Counted from the first letter of the stretch, positions 20,615 through 31,256 are shown. The stretch: 64,000 nt of DNA from Gautieria morchelliformis (GCA_015179125.1 WHVA01000511.1:1-64000), one strand, 5' to 3'. Made by a program: numbers and translations. Notes: generated from the letters alone by a model not told the origin.

Positions 20615-21170
20615 TGTTACGATACAATCCGTCGTAAGCTTGACCGAGGTTGGGGACGAAACCCGAGGCAAGGTCCGAGGTTACAGGGCGAGGTTTGGAT
20701 GGGGAAGTCAGAGAGGGACTTGGCTTCAGCTTATGTGCTGCGCCGACCCTACGCATGAGTCCCAACTTCAGAGGTAAATGAATAAGAGGCGAGGTTTGGC
20801 TTAAGAGGCGAGGCTTAGAAACTAGCTAAGGATTGAAGGGATACGATAGTTGATTTTCAGACTGAGGAGTAGGAATGCATACAAGGGGGGTTATATACGG
20901 GCGAGGGTACGAGTCAGGGACGAACATATTAGTGGAGGTCAGGGAGAGGTCAGGAGGCTGAGGTCAGGGCGAGGTAATATACGAATGATGCGTGATGGAG
21001 CGGAATCAGTAACTAAGGGGATACGGTCATGGGATCAAGGTCGGATATGAACTCCAGCTCGGGCTCGGGCTCGGGTAAGGATCATATGTACTCGGGCACG
21101 AATAGCACAAGGCTCGGGCTCAGAAGAAGGTTCTACCAGTAAGTAACCGGCCTTTGGCCGGGTTCTTACA
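20615..21170. mobile_element. Solo LTR, 556 bp, inside the chromovirus (TSD gctac)
   Basis: Begins TGTTACGATAC, ends GGGTTCTTACA, with gctac duplicated at 20610-20614 and 21171-21175. It contains repeated GCTCGG words at 21056-21120. It splits the zinc region of integrase (ARNYW | MSRYIG). Confidence 0.85.
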
Positions 21171-21171
21171 G

Positions 21172-22350
21172 CTACCAGTAATTCCGAGCCACTAACTCCA
21201 GCGTCTTCCACCTGCCAGCATGCCCAGCGACCTGTGTGTCATGGTGCTGGGACACGATGCGGCGGCGGAGGTCCGCCCCACCTGGAACATAGACCTTGCC
21301 TCTGAAGTGGAGCAGTCCATCACGTTCCGACCATTCCGCTGCCCATACAGACTGTGAGTGCCCTTTCCGAAGTTCCTCCACCGCCTTCACCACCGACTCC
21401 TCCTTCTCTCCATTCTGGTACTGCCTCCGGATGTCCTGGAGCATTTCCGCTTCTGCCTCAACTGCAGTCACTCCCTCTAGGGCACGGATTGCAAAGAGAC
21501 TAGCGCGGAGCAGTGTCATATCCGCGTTGTCTCCACTTCCACTTCCATGATCCGCATGGCGGGATAGGGCATCGGGCTTTCCCATGGTGCGGCCGGGGCG
21601 GTGGCGGAGCATGAAGTCGAACTGGGACAGGTGTAGGGACCACCATGCTTGTCGTCGGTTCAACTTCTTAGATGTGCGGAAATACTCGAGGTTCTTGTGG
21701 TCTGTCCAGATCTCAAACGGGCATAGAGCACCCTCGAGGAAGTGTCGCCACTCCTCCAGCGCTCGGATGATTGCCAGCATCTCCTTGTCATGGATCTCAT
21801 AGTTCTGCTCGACCGGACTAAGGCTTTTAGAGAAGAAGGCAATCAGATGCCATCCCCCATCATCTTCCGATGACTGTTGTGACAAGACTGCTCCGGTAGC
21901 TGTGTCGGAAGAGTCCGCCTCGACTCGATAAGGGCGAGAGTCATCGGGAAAGATCAGGACCAGGGTGGAAGTGATCAGCTCTTTGAGTTTGTCAAAGGAG
22001 GCCTGTTCCGGCTCTCCCCACTGCCATCCAACCTCCTTCTTGGTGAGGTTGAACAGGGCACGAGCGTGGCAGGAGAAGTCCTTGATGAACCGCCGGTAGA
22101 AATTGACAAACCCAATGAAGGACTGGACCTCTTTCCTGTTCCGCGGCACAGGCCAATCCGATACACCGGAAACTTTGACTTGATGAAGAACACCGGAGAT
22201 GCCATGGGTGACTTGGAGGGGCGGATCCTCCCTGTACAGAGGTTTTCCGCAAGGAATGCATCGAGCTCTACCTGCTCCTTGGGTGACAGCGGGTAGACTT
22301 TGCAGTTGGTGGGCTTTGACCCAGGCTCCAACTCGATGGCATGGTCCCAC
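21172..22350 (-). pseudogene. Gypsy RNase H region and integrase H2C2 (fossil)
   Basis: Shows FVNFYRRFIKDFSCHARAL (end of reverse transcriptase/connection), RVEADSSDTATGAVLSQQ, KEMLAIIRALEEWRHFLEG, WTDHKNLEYFRTSKKLNRRQ and HRPGRTMGKPDALSRH (RNase HI of Ty3/Gypsy), then QHHDTQVAGHAGRWKTLELV (H2C2 zinc region). Confidence 0.9.
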
Positions 22351-23402
22351 AGCTTCCGTGGAGGCAGGGCATCAAACGACTCCTTGGCAAAGACGTCCTC
22401 AAACTCCCGCAGGTACTCCGGAATTTCCGCCTCCACTCTATCATGCCTCTTGGAGGCTTCAGCAAGGCATTGCGAAATATTTCTGGTGGCACGGATGTGT
22501 TCCGCTTCCGGCGGAAGGTTTACGTACAGCAAGCGCTCCCCTTCCGCCAGAGTGTCTTCCGGGCCGAGTCGGATGACATTGGAGTCGGAATTGGAATTGG
22601 AAGTGGGATCCGGTTCAAATTCCGCTTCCAAGTCTTCTTCTGCAAGCAGTGGATGGGGGCCAGAACGACATGTCTGTATGAGCCGTTCGGTCTTCCGCTG
22701 CTCCTGGTGCTCCTTCCGCACTTCCGACCTGCACATGTTACACTTGGCTGGACATCGACTCATCAGTACCTTCCGAGTCTGCCAATTGATCTCCGGGTTG
22801 TGCTCCTGAAGCCAGGTAAACCCGAGGATGATGTCCTGCTTCCCCAGGCTGGTGACTGCAAGGGAAGTGTGTTCTGAGTGTCCATCGTAGCGGAGAATTG
22901 TGTCTACTATCTCCGTGATGGACCCTTCCTCATTGGGGCTTCCATCCACATTGAACACCGGGATTGCACGTTGCAACTTCCACATGGTCAGTCGGTTCCG
23001 TTCCACATAGTCCTGGCCTATAAACTGACCAGTGGCCCCGCAATCGACGAGGGCGGGTCCGGATTTGACTTCCGCCGTATCTGTCGTCTGGATCTCCACC
23101 TTAATGACTAGTGACTTGGGGCCAGGGGTGGCAGCAACAACATAGTGCTTCGGAAGGTGTCTCTCCCAAGGGCGGATGCGGGATGAAGGGCGGATGCGGG
23201 ATGAAGGGCGGATGCGGGATGAAGGGCGGATGCGGGATGAAGGGCGGATGCGGGATGGATGGGGTGTCGGATTTGGTTTTTGTGTGACTTTATCCGGTGG
23301 GTCTGTACGAAGTGAGGGGAGTGGGGGCTTTTCATTCTCTACTTCAAGACAGGCAAACCGGTTATGTACAGGCAGCAGGGGCACACATCTCACCCGCTGC
23401 AC
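21975..23402 (-). pseudogene. Gypsy protease and N-terminal reverse transcriptase (fossil)
   Basis: Contains a repeated RIRPSS stretch, then GPALVDCGATGQFIGQDYVE (aspartic protease; DCGAT in place of the usual D[ST]GA), IILGFTWLQEHNPEINW (protease end) and DHAIELEPGSKPTNCKVYPL then SPKEQVELDAFL (start of the reverse transcriptase palm). Fossil, broken. Confidence 0.88.
23171..23258. repeat. 18-bp in-frame minisatellite inside Gypsy gag-pol
   Basis: Five units of GGCGGATGCGGGATGAAG, encoding RIRPSS five times on the minus strand between the gag knuckle and the protease. The unit count is likely to vary between copies. Confidence 0.92.
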
Positions 23403-23499
23403 GTCACAAAATCCGACACATCTTCCGCTTCCGGTGGACCATGTTCCGCATTTTCGGAAACTTCTTCGGCAGTGGGCACTCCACTTATGTCCGCAAGTG

Positions 23500-25437
23500 C
23501 GAGGAACTCTGGAAGGAGCTTGAGTTTCTCCTCTGTGGTCATAAGCCGGATCTCAAAGGCTTGGGGGCACTCGCGAGCATAGTGGCCTGGTTGTCGACAT
23601 CAGAAGCAGGTGATAGTTCCGCGGCCTTTTCCGCGCATGCGGTCAACATCCATCGGGGCAGGGCCACTCTTCGAGGGAGGAGGGCTATGGTTCCTAATAG
23701 GAGCAGGTGGAGCAAGCGTTGGAAATATTTTCCGTGTGGGAATGAATGCGCTTCCGGGTTTTGGCACAGGTAGAGTAGGACGACTGGAACTGCGTGTCAT
23801 GTTCCAGCTCGTCTCCACGAAGGCCTCATTTGCTTCCCTGTCCGGGGACACCCTCTGCGCAGCTTGGTACCACCCTTCCAGGTCATCAAAATCCGGAGCT
23901 CCACCCCCAGCAGCGCAACTTGGTTCTGGAGTGTCGGATCAAGTCCTCGTCGGAATTTGATGACGATCGTCTTGTCGTCATCATACTCCGCAAGGTCGAT
24001 GAGCTCCTGGAAGCGATCGATATAGTCATCGACCGGATCCTTGGCCTGGTACCAGCTGGTCCCCTCGAGCTTCGTAAGGGCTGTGAGCTGCTCATTTTTT
24101 GGGCAGAACTGGTCGGAAAATGTTTTCTTGAAGGCGTCCCAGTCCCAGAAGTAGTTGTTGTGAAATCACGAAGTATCATTTGCTTAATCCACAAAAACGC
24201 CATATCCGCAGCCCACACATCACACACGCGTTCACATCAGTCACCCAACCCACATCAACACATACCCGTCTCCTCAGTCCCATTCCTACCCACAAAAACC
24301 CACATGTTACATCATTTCGAAGGGTCATATATCAATAGTCGATGCATCAGACCACGAATGTATCCCCGAGCCTGAACGAATCTGATCCATGGAGTGGCAC
24401 GACGGTTAGCCCCCAGTCACTCATATCCATTTTCTTTTCTCCCCTTCTATATTCCATATCACTCGCTTTTGAACATACACCATATTCCATTACTCCCATT
24501 CGTTAGAATCCACATACACTCCGCAGCTACCGGTATAACAAATCCCGTACCATCATCCGCACTTCCTCACACTGGTCGTACACATACGTCCTAGTTCGTT
24601 CCATACATCAGTTAAAAGCACGTCGAATGTATAGTACCAGCTCAGTCAAATCGTACTCACTGATTCGAAGCATTATATCAGCACACATCATCTGTGTGTA
24701 TTTTTGTCTTGTTGCATACATCTTCATATGCAAATTGTTGTCTCTCATATCGACCTCTACTCGATTCAACTTCACTTTGAAGTTTGAATCATACATCTAT
24801 TTGACTTAGTATTATTGGAAACTTTTATTCTTTTCAGTAGTTCCCCTTGCCCTGTGCTTCATGTCGGATCACCTTGTTTGCAAAACGGGCTGCGCGGTCC
24901 GATTTGAAAAAGGACAATGCCCAGTGAATCCGAGCCTGGTCGTTCGGAAAGAGGTCTCCGACAATTGCGAAGTAGATGCTGCATGTGTTGAAGAATGTGC
25001 GTCCCTTCTCCCGATCTCCGTCAAAGTCCGCCGGAGTTGCGGGTTTGACCTTTGCTAACTTCGCGGACATCCTCTCTTCCGCTAGTTCCACTTTTCCAAA
25101 ATACGGATCATCCAGCATTTCATTTCCACCACTTTGTGGAATATCTAACTTAGCCAAAATCGCTTGTAAGGCTGTTTCAATCGCGTCGGTCTTCATCCGG
25201 TTCCGCGTCAATTCCTCCTCCATATTCCGAAGACGATCATCCGGATCCATGTCGGAAGGAGAAATATGGGATGGTATTTCCGGGGTTGGGAGCTCGACGT
25301 AAGAAGAGGGGCTGTCGTACGCTGTGTGTGCGGAAGAGGTTGTGATCTCCGAGTCGCTGTCTCCAATTCCGAACGCACCTATGGCGAATGCAACACGCAG
25401 TACGACCGCCGGTCCTCTAGGGGAGAGACTTTTCTGC
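23500..25437 (-). pseudogene. Gypsy gag region (fossil), split by a solo LTR
   Basis: N-terminal part 25437-24838 has DPDDRLRNMEEELTRNRMKT and KVKPATPADFDGDREKGRTF then FNTCSIYFAIVGDLFPND; the second part 24155-23886 has KNEQLTALTKLEG-like and DPVDDYIDRFQELIDLAEYD-like segments of the retrotransposon gag domain; a Cys-rich knuckle region follows near 23600. Broken. Confidence 0.78.
24156..24837. mobile_element. Solo LTR, 682 bp, inside gag (TSD gtagt)
   Basis: Starts TGTTGTGAAATCACG, ends TTTTATTCTTTTCA, with gtagt at 24151-24155 and 24838-24842. A relative with the same ends and spacing is at 39043-40162. Confidence 0.85.
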
Positions 25438-25927
25438 TGTAAGGGCAACCCTGGCTGGTTGTGGAGATCACACTACCATACAACTGACAAGGGGAAATCC
25501 AAAGTATGTATAAATGAACAGAGTATACAAGAGAGGGGATTCTCACATGACAAGGGGAAATCCAAAGAGAAAGGTCTAAGGACCCCCAATGTCAGCGAGC
25601 CTGTATTATACTACGCTGCACAGCCAGGGACAACACTTGGCACCCGCCATCAACCCTGCATCTCCCTGACCACCCCGACCCTTGATCGACCCTTGATGCC
25701 ACCTATTACGCTAGTCGCTTGATTTCCGCCACTGTTCCGAGAGTGGAAGTCGGACATTGGAGTGGAACTGGCAAGGCGAACAGAACTGGTGGAAGTTCTC
25801 CCAGAAGCGGAATCATTTCCGAAAGCGGAGGCGGAGATGGAATCGGAACCGGAAGAGGAGTTGGAAATGGAGTCCGAACTGGGTGAGGTGTTGGAACTGG
25901 ACATGGAAAACAGGGTGTCCCCTGACA
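25438..25927 (-). repeat. 5' LTR of the Gypsy chromovirus (long subtype, 490 bp)
   Basis: Same family as 17471-17897 but with an extra 63 bp bounded by direct repeats of CAAGGGGAAATCCAAAG. This length matches the solo LTR at 49218 and differs from this element's own 3' LTR. Confidence 0.88.
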
Positions 25928-27461
25928 CCATCCCGGCAGCCCTGATCGCTCCTAGTGAGCAGGAACAGTGGTGCACGCTCCCTAGAGCGTGCATCCACCT
26001 CTGGGGACCCTCCAGTGGTCCCCAGAGCCAGCCAGATGTTGCGCCCGGTGCGCAACGACATTCATGCACCCCAGAGCGTGCCCCGGCTGCCCCACTCATT
26101 CCCAGTGACTGGGAACAGTGCTGCACGTCCCAAAGGATGTGCACCCACCACTGGGAGCCCTCAAGGGGCTTCCAGACGCCGCCAGATGCCGTGAAAGCTG
26201 TGCCCACCCTTGCGCTCGTGGCCACATGCAGGGCTGCCCCCGTCAGCAGCGGGTGCCACGTGGCGCACCGGGTCCCCAGCAGACACCCAGGCTGCTGGGG
26301 CTCCCTGCCCAGGGCCGGCCCACCACTGCATCCACATTTGCACGCGGGCCCAGAGGCGGCCCTGGTTGCCATGCTCTCTCCTGTCAAGGGGGAGGGTATG
26401 GCATGCCCCTTGGGGCATGCACCTGCATATGAGAACCTGCCAAAGGTCCCCAGAAGCTCTCGGTCATGGCACATGTTGCGGCCGCTGCGTCACCAACCTG
26501 CTATGGAGCTGCTGCCATCCAAGGTGGCCCCCAGGTGACACAGAAAGCCCCCAGCTGTGAAGACAGTGGGGGCAACCTTGCTTGCAGGCACAAAGCCGTG
26601 CTCACACATGGCCCAAGTGGCACACATTGCAGCTGCGAGCATGGGCTGTATGGAGCGCCCAGCAGCCTTGGATGCTGCTGGGATGCACCTCTTGTGGCGT
26701 CCCCACCCCCCAGTGGAGCCACCACCTGTCACATCTCGTACACATGACATGCAGAGCTCCCAACAGGCTGGGAGGTCTCATGAGGCAGCTGCAAAAGCTG
26801 CATGGCTACCTACATTGTGTGCCATGCGTGCGCTTGAATGCGCATCCATTGTGTCCAGGTCCATGGACACAATGCTCTGCTGCTGCATGCAGCCAGTGGC
26901 CGGTTCGGCCATGAAGTGGTCAAGTATGACCACTTGGCAATTTCCTTGTGTAGGGCTTGGAGGAGTCCTATGGGTGACATCATGTCACAAAGTGGTCAAT
27001 TGCCGACCGCTTGGTTATTCCTTGCATAGGACCTTGCTGGGTCCTACGGCTGCATAACTGCTATTCTTTGCAGTTAGGCGCCAATGATACCTAGATCATT
27101 GGCTGTTCAGTTCCCCACAGACATCACTTGTTTGTGGGTTTGGGAGCATTCAAGTTGTTCTCAACCGTGAGTTTCGGTTCAGAGGGGGAAGAAACATACC
27201 CCCAAACCAACCAACCACCCACATACAACCAGGAGTGCTGGTGAAGCCAGCACAACTGCTGATGTTCAGAATACTGAACACCAGAACAGATGTGTTGACA
27301 CAGTGCCAATACATCTGCCATGATGCCATGTCATGGCATCATGCCATTCATGTCAGATCTGCGGTTATTCTGAGCTACATCAGAATGACCTGGTCCATAC
27401 ACCCATCCCTTTCTCAAGGTCAAAGGGGTGCTCCTTTTGGCTCACCCAGTGGGTTCATTCT
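25928..27461 (+). other. Non-coding hairpin array (interior of the non-autonomous LTR element)
   Basis: No convincing frame on either strand. Many perfect 7-11 bp stems with 2-8 nt loops follow one another: 25972-25993 (9 bp), 25999-26027 (11 bp), 26038-26056 (7 bp), 26099-26115 (7 bp), 26401-26420 (9 bp, loop TT), 26848-26873 (10 bp), 26914-26935 (9 bp), 27321-27341 (9 bp), 27367-27386 (7 bp). The DNA is GC-rich at the left and more AT-rich towards the polypurine tract. The function is unknown. A structured RNA for packaging of a non-autonomous element is one possible reading. Confidence 0.6.
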
Positions 27462-27473
27462 AGAAGGGGAGGG
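27462..27473 (+). other. Polypurine tract of the non-autonomous LTR element
   Basis: AGAAGGGGAGGG directly before the 3' LTR start TGTAAAG. This is the position of the plus-strand DNA primer in LTR retrotransposons and fixes the orientation. Confidence 0.75.
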
Positions 27474-28423
27474 TGTAAAGAAGTGTATTCTGAGGGGGGG
27501 GGGGGGGGGGGGGGGGGTCCAGAAGACCCCACTGTATAGCTTTTTTATTTTTATTTTTATTTTTATTTTTTAATCCATGCTTTACGTCTTTTGGGGCAAG
27601 GCCCTATGTAAGATGGTAAATACAGCTTTTCTATCTTATGTCTTCTCCTTCTCACCTTTCGTTCTCTATCTCTGCTTGTGCTCTTAGGGCAAGGCCCCGA
27701 GCTTGTCCGTGCCTATTGTGGGCGGGGTGTGGATAATAATCATGCCTCCGAAATGCCAATACTCCCCTCAGCACCCCTTTAAAGCCAAACAGTCCAACCC
27801 GTAAACCGCATAGTAATCGACCTTAACGGCTTATTTGGGCATGTAATACCCATGTGTACTTTCCAGTTTGTACCCCTCAGCTGCGACACCACCTCGACAC
27901 CTTTCCCGCACCCCAACGAGTGGCAGCAGCTGCAGTCTACTGCCGATGTTTTGGCCCAGCCTCCGGCTGTCGGTGTGACAAATCATGATAGTACGGGTAC
28001 CCGGTACTCCAATGCGTTGGTTGGATGGATTAGATAATTGGAGTAGGTGTCATCATGTTCCTAAAGGGTCGGTTCTGAATTGGAAGGGATAGTTGAGTAT
28101 ACCACCATTCATATTTGGGGCAGGCAATCAGATGTTATCAGCAATCAGTGTGGCAGAAATTTTTCCAGAGTGTCTAGGGTGTTATCTCCGGAGGGGCCAG
28201 GATTGAACGCTCAGCCTTAGCTTATACGCTCAACCCCCAGGGCGGGCTTACCACTAAGCTACCGCGGCCCCCACTGTATAGCTAGTACGTGGGAACCGCT
28301 GGAGGTTCCCCAGCTGAATCACATCTTACCTTAACCTGTCACTACGTAGCATCCAGAACACCACTCATTGGTCAAGTTCTGTCTGCCCTTATGATACAAG
28401 GTCTTAAGATTGTCATCTTTACA
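27474..28423 (+). repeat. 3' LTR of the non-autonomous element, split by a SINE
   Basis: 27474-27541 and 28284-28423 together make about 208 bp, matching the 188-bp 5' LTR; the poly-G run is longer here (about 24 G). It ends CATCTTTACA, followed by the catat target duplication. Confidence 0.75.
27542..28268 (-). mobile_element. tRNA-derived SINE, ~727 bp
   Basis: On the minus strand the head starts at 28268 and carries a perfect pol III A box (TAGCTTAGTGG, plus 28251-28261) and a B box (GTTCAATCC, plus 28200-28208) about 43 nt apart, as in a tRNA. The 3' tail is (AAAAAT)n, plus 27541-27572. A 15-bp target duplication CCCCACTGTATAGCT flanks it (27527-27541 and 28269-28283), as expected for LINE-driven insertion. 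The body has no open frame. SINEs use a partner LINE for reverse transcription; which one is not known. Confidence 0.85.
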
Positions 28424-28823
28424 CATATACACCCACGTGAGTCATCGAGTCCCCCAATGAGTCTGAGTTGAGCTTACACCCGAGCCCCACACACATATGC
28501 ACAACAAATCGGGTTGAGGCACACAACCTATTCGTGCACAAGTACACACACAGCCAGATCATCACATCGTGTTATCCCGTCCCATCACATATTCCCTCCA
28601 CCACTCTTGAGTTGTGTCTATCGCTCCTATACGATGATACCTACCTTTCTGCCTCATCCTTCAAGTAATCAAATGAGTATGCACCCTTTTTTTCCCTTTG
28701 TGTTCAGGCAAGACTGAGAAGGCAGGTGTAGCACGGGTATATGGTGCCGGCAGCATGCACACACCTACCGTATGAGTATTTCTAATATTCCTGTCATCCA
28801 TTCCTCTATGTCGAGACCCATAT

Positions 28824-30376
28824 TGTCATGATTCGTTTATTCTGCGAATCATTTCTCAGCACACAGCGAATGACCTCCTGAACCAGCGAACGGCTTCCCG
28901 AACCAGCAAATATCTTGCCAAAATATTCGTCGCCATGCTGCTTTTGCATTCGCTATTCCCATCATTCCTGCCAGGATGCCAGGTGTTGGGGCCCTCATCC
29001 ATCATAGAACCCATCATCTGTTAAACTCCCACCCCATGACAGACCCACATGCTCAGGATGCATTCAGATAGTGTCAGTTGCAGCCTCCATGCAGGTTGGA
29101 CTCAATGGGACTCGTACCACTGCAGGGCAGGACGAATTATCTTCGCTGAAGTTTTCACTACACAGTTGTTATGACCCATTCATTTCTTGTATCCAGCTAC
29201 TCTTCCATGTTTGCTCGGCTTCGCTCCATTCAATCCTTGCTCCATTCACTATTCGCCACATTCGCCAAATGAACATTCGCTACTCGCATCATTCGCCAGT
29301 AGCCATGCCATCAAACACGATCGACATCCTTTACCTGGATTGATGGTTCATGACTGGTCCTATCATGAATTGCAAGGAGGTGCAGGCTGTCATGACTCAT
29401 TTATTTCTTGTACCCAGCTATCCCTGTTGTCCCTTTCACCACTCTTCCATGTTCACTCGTCTTTGCTCCATTCACTCCTCGCTCCATTTGCTATTCACCA
29501 CATTCGCCATATGACCATTCGCTACTCGCATCATTCACCAGCAGGCATGCCATCAAACACGATCGACATCCTTTACCCGGATTGATGGTTCATCACTGGT
29601 CCCATCATCTTCTCAACTCAACCCACTTTTGGTGTTCCTATGGCCAGAATGCATTCGCGGGGCATCCTACCCGTAGGTCATGTGGGATCAACCCAGCAGA
29701 TGAAGAGTCCATGCAGGGTGGTCTATATGCAGGTCCCAAGGCGTGTTTTTGTACATAGGGGCCTTCACCCTCTTTCCTCTCTGTCGTTTCATGTTTGCAC
29801 CCCTCTTCCATTCTATTGTATGTCTATTTCATCTATTATGTATCCTGACCGCACACCCCTATCCAACCCTGAGTCCAGACGGCCTCTTTCCTATTCGCTA
29901 GCACCATATGAGCATTCGGTATAAGTAGTCAACATTCGCATGTATATTCTCCAGTTTAATTATCATACGTCCATCTTGTGCAAACTTGACCTCGCTGTGA
30001 TCATCGTCTTGAGCCTTCTCCTGTAGATTTCTATCTTCGACCAGAAGAGGACTTAGGCATACCTCATCTTTGTTACCTTAGCCTTTGAGTTATTTTCTGT
30101 GCTGTCAGCGAAGGGCTCTGAAGGAGTGCCTTCACTGGCGAAAGGATTGTCACTACTTAGACAACCTTTCTGTGACACCTTGCACGTTACATTGTCGAGT
30201 GCCACGGGCTATTTCGCTATGACTGTAGATCAGGGCGAATTCCTTTCGAGTAACCCTCTTACTTCTTAACCCTTACCTCTTCGGTACTGTTCACTGGGCG
30301 ATTCGCTAGATCGCACACGCTATTCGGGCATTCACCACTAACATGCGATATTAACGCCCAAAATCCAATCTTGACA
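28824..30376 (+). mobile_element. Solo LTR of the TGTCATGAC family, 1553 bp (TSD catat)
   Basis: Starts TGTCATGATTCG, ends CCAATCTTGACA, flanked by catat (28819-28823 and 30377-30381). The 5' part has tandem ~220-bp units each opening TGTYATGAC (28824, 29165, 29388). The shared 3' part includes CTCATCCATGCAGGGTGG-like and GATATTAACGCC blocks also found in the copies at 34289 and 40707. Confidence 0.85.
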
Positions 30377-30601
30377 CATATCCGAGTTAGCATAAATAGC
30401 TGCACATGTACAAGACAAAACAATCATGAACCTTTTGACATCTATCCTGACTTCAAGTCATTAAGTCGAACTTCAAGTTACTTTCCTCTCTTGCATCATA
30501 TACCGAACTTAGCCTCAAGTTAAAGGCTGCATCTTTATTCTATTTGAAACTCATAAACTCTGTCACTGATCATACAAGTCAATGTATGCTCCAGCTGTGG
30601 A

Positions 30602-31256
30602 TTAAAAGAGCATATCTGATTTGATTTCTTGAGCATTTTTGATGTCAGAGGACGATTGGAAGTCATCCTTGTCATTCGGAATTGGAGTGGCAGTGTAGGA
30701 TTTAGAAGTATGTTGCTTCTTTGAGCATGTATAATGCCTGTGCGCAAGTTCGGGTTCATACTCAAGCTCTGCATCTGCTAGGGGTACTATTAATGAAGCC
30801 TGCTGCTGTCTTTTAAGGTTGTAATGGATATACTTACAAGCTGAGTGCTTTGATGTCGATGCATCCCTTCCTTCCAGTTTGTGTATGACATCGCTCATCT
30901 GTTTCGGGACACTGGCCATGATTATCAGACAACACTGTGGACACTTTCAGATGTTCAAGACTTACCAAGGTATAGCTTACTGTCTTGCCAGCCTTTACTC
31001 TTACCACCCTTTGCATCTACAAAGTCATATCTGTTGGGAACTTCATGATTCAGGGACAGGCGCAAGTGGCTTGCTTTCAGCAGGTGCCAGGTAACTTCAC
31101 CTCCATCCTTTGCAACTTCATACATATACTCAAAGGCAATAGGTAGCATCTCCCGCAACCATTCATCAAGCTTTTGATGAGACCATTGGTTTGAGCATTC
31201 CAATTCGCCAGGACTGCTGAATATAGCAAAACCAGCCTTGCTTAGCTGATCGATAT
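30602..31256 (-). pseudogene. Unrecognised host-like gene fragment, two exons
   Basis: First piece (31256-30970): QLSKAGFAIFSSPGELECSN, KLDEWLREMLPIAFEYMYEV, TWHLLKASHLRLSLNHEVPN, KGWQDSKLYL, then a donor GTAAGT. Second piece (30910-30602): SVPKQMSDVIHKLEGRDAST and DAELEYEPELAHRHYTCSKK, with another GTAAGT donor. The composition and splice signals look like a real gene, but the family is not recognised, the phases across the intron do not agree as read, and the 5' end stops at the hAT-like element, so it is probably truncated. Confidence 0.4.

Larger units (their letters stand above)
17471..25927 (-). mobile_element. Ty3/Gypsy chromovirus-type LTR retrotransposon (fossil, broken)
   Basis: Minus-strand element between LTRs 25438-25927 (5') and 17471-17897 (3'). 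Parts in order on the minus strand: gag 25437-24838 and 24155-23886, a CCHC knuckle region near 23600, protease with DCGATG near 23040, reverse transcriptase 22500-21975, RNase H and H2C2 zinc region 21950-21172, integrase 20609-20298 and 18837-18300, chromodomain about 18200-18000. A polypurine tract lies at 17898-17912. Coding is broken in several places and interrupted by three solo LTRs. The flanking 5-mers (tcctc, ccatc) are not a target duplication. Confidence 0.88.
16911..28423 (+). mobile_element. Non-autonomous LTR element with nested insertions (TSD catat)
   Basis: Both outer edges are marked by catat (16906-16910 and 28424-28428). The 5' LTR is 16911-17098 and the 3' LTR 27474-28423 once its SINE is removed; both begin TGTAAAGAAG and contain CACTGTATAGCTAGT. 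A polypurine tract (AGAAGGGGAGGG, 27462-27473) sits immediately before the 3' LTR, which gives the plus orientation. Its own interior (17099-17470 and 25928-27461) has no gag-pol frame. It appears to be a non-autonomous relative of the coding element at 48817, whose LTR has the same core. It holds a whole Gypsy element (17471-25927). Confidence 0.75.

Noticed and set aside
22341-22877. Plus-strand frames across 22300-22877
   Set aside because: Antisense of the Gypsy protease/reverse transcriptase region, which has clear motifs on the minus strand.
26118-26538. Long GC-rich open frames on both strands at 25762-26538
   Set aside because: They are by-products of GC-rich hairpin DNA and of reading through an LTR; no domain and no codon pattern of a gene.
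27494-27518. Poly-G run as an assembly artefact
   Set aside because: The sister LTR at 16911 has a shorter G run at the same place, so the tract is real in kind, though its exact length is doubtful.
28185-28268. Functional tRNA gene on the minus strand
   Set aside because: A and B boxes are good, but the anticodon arm does not fold cleanly and the sequence is joined to a long body with an A-rich tail and a 15-bp target duplication, so it is a SINE head.
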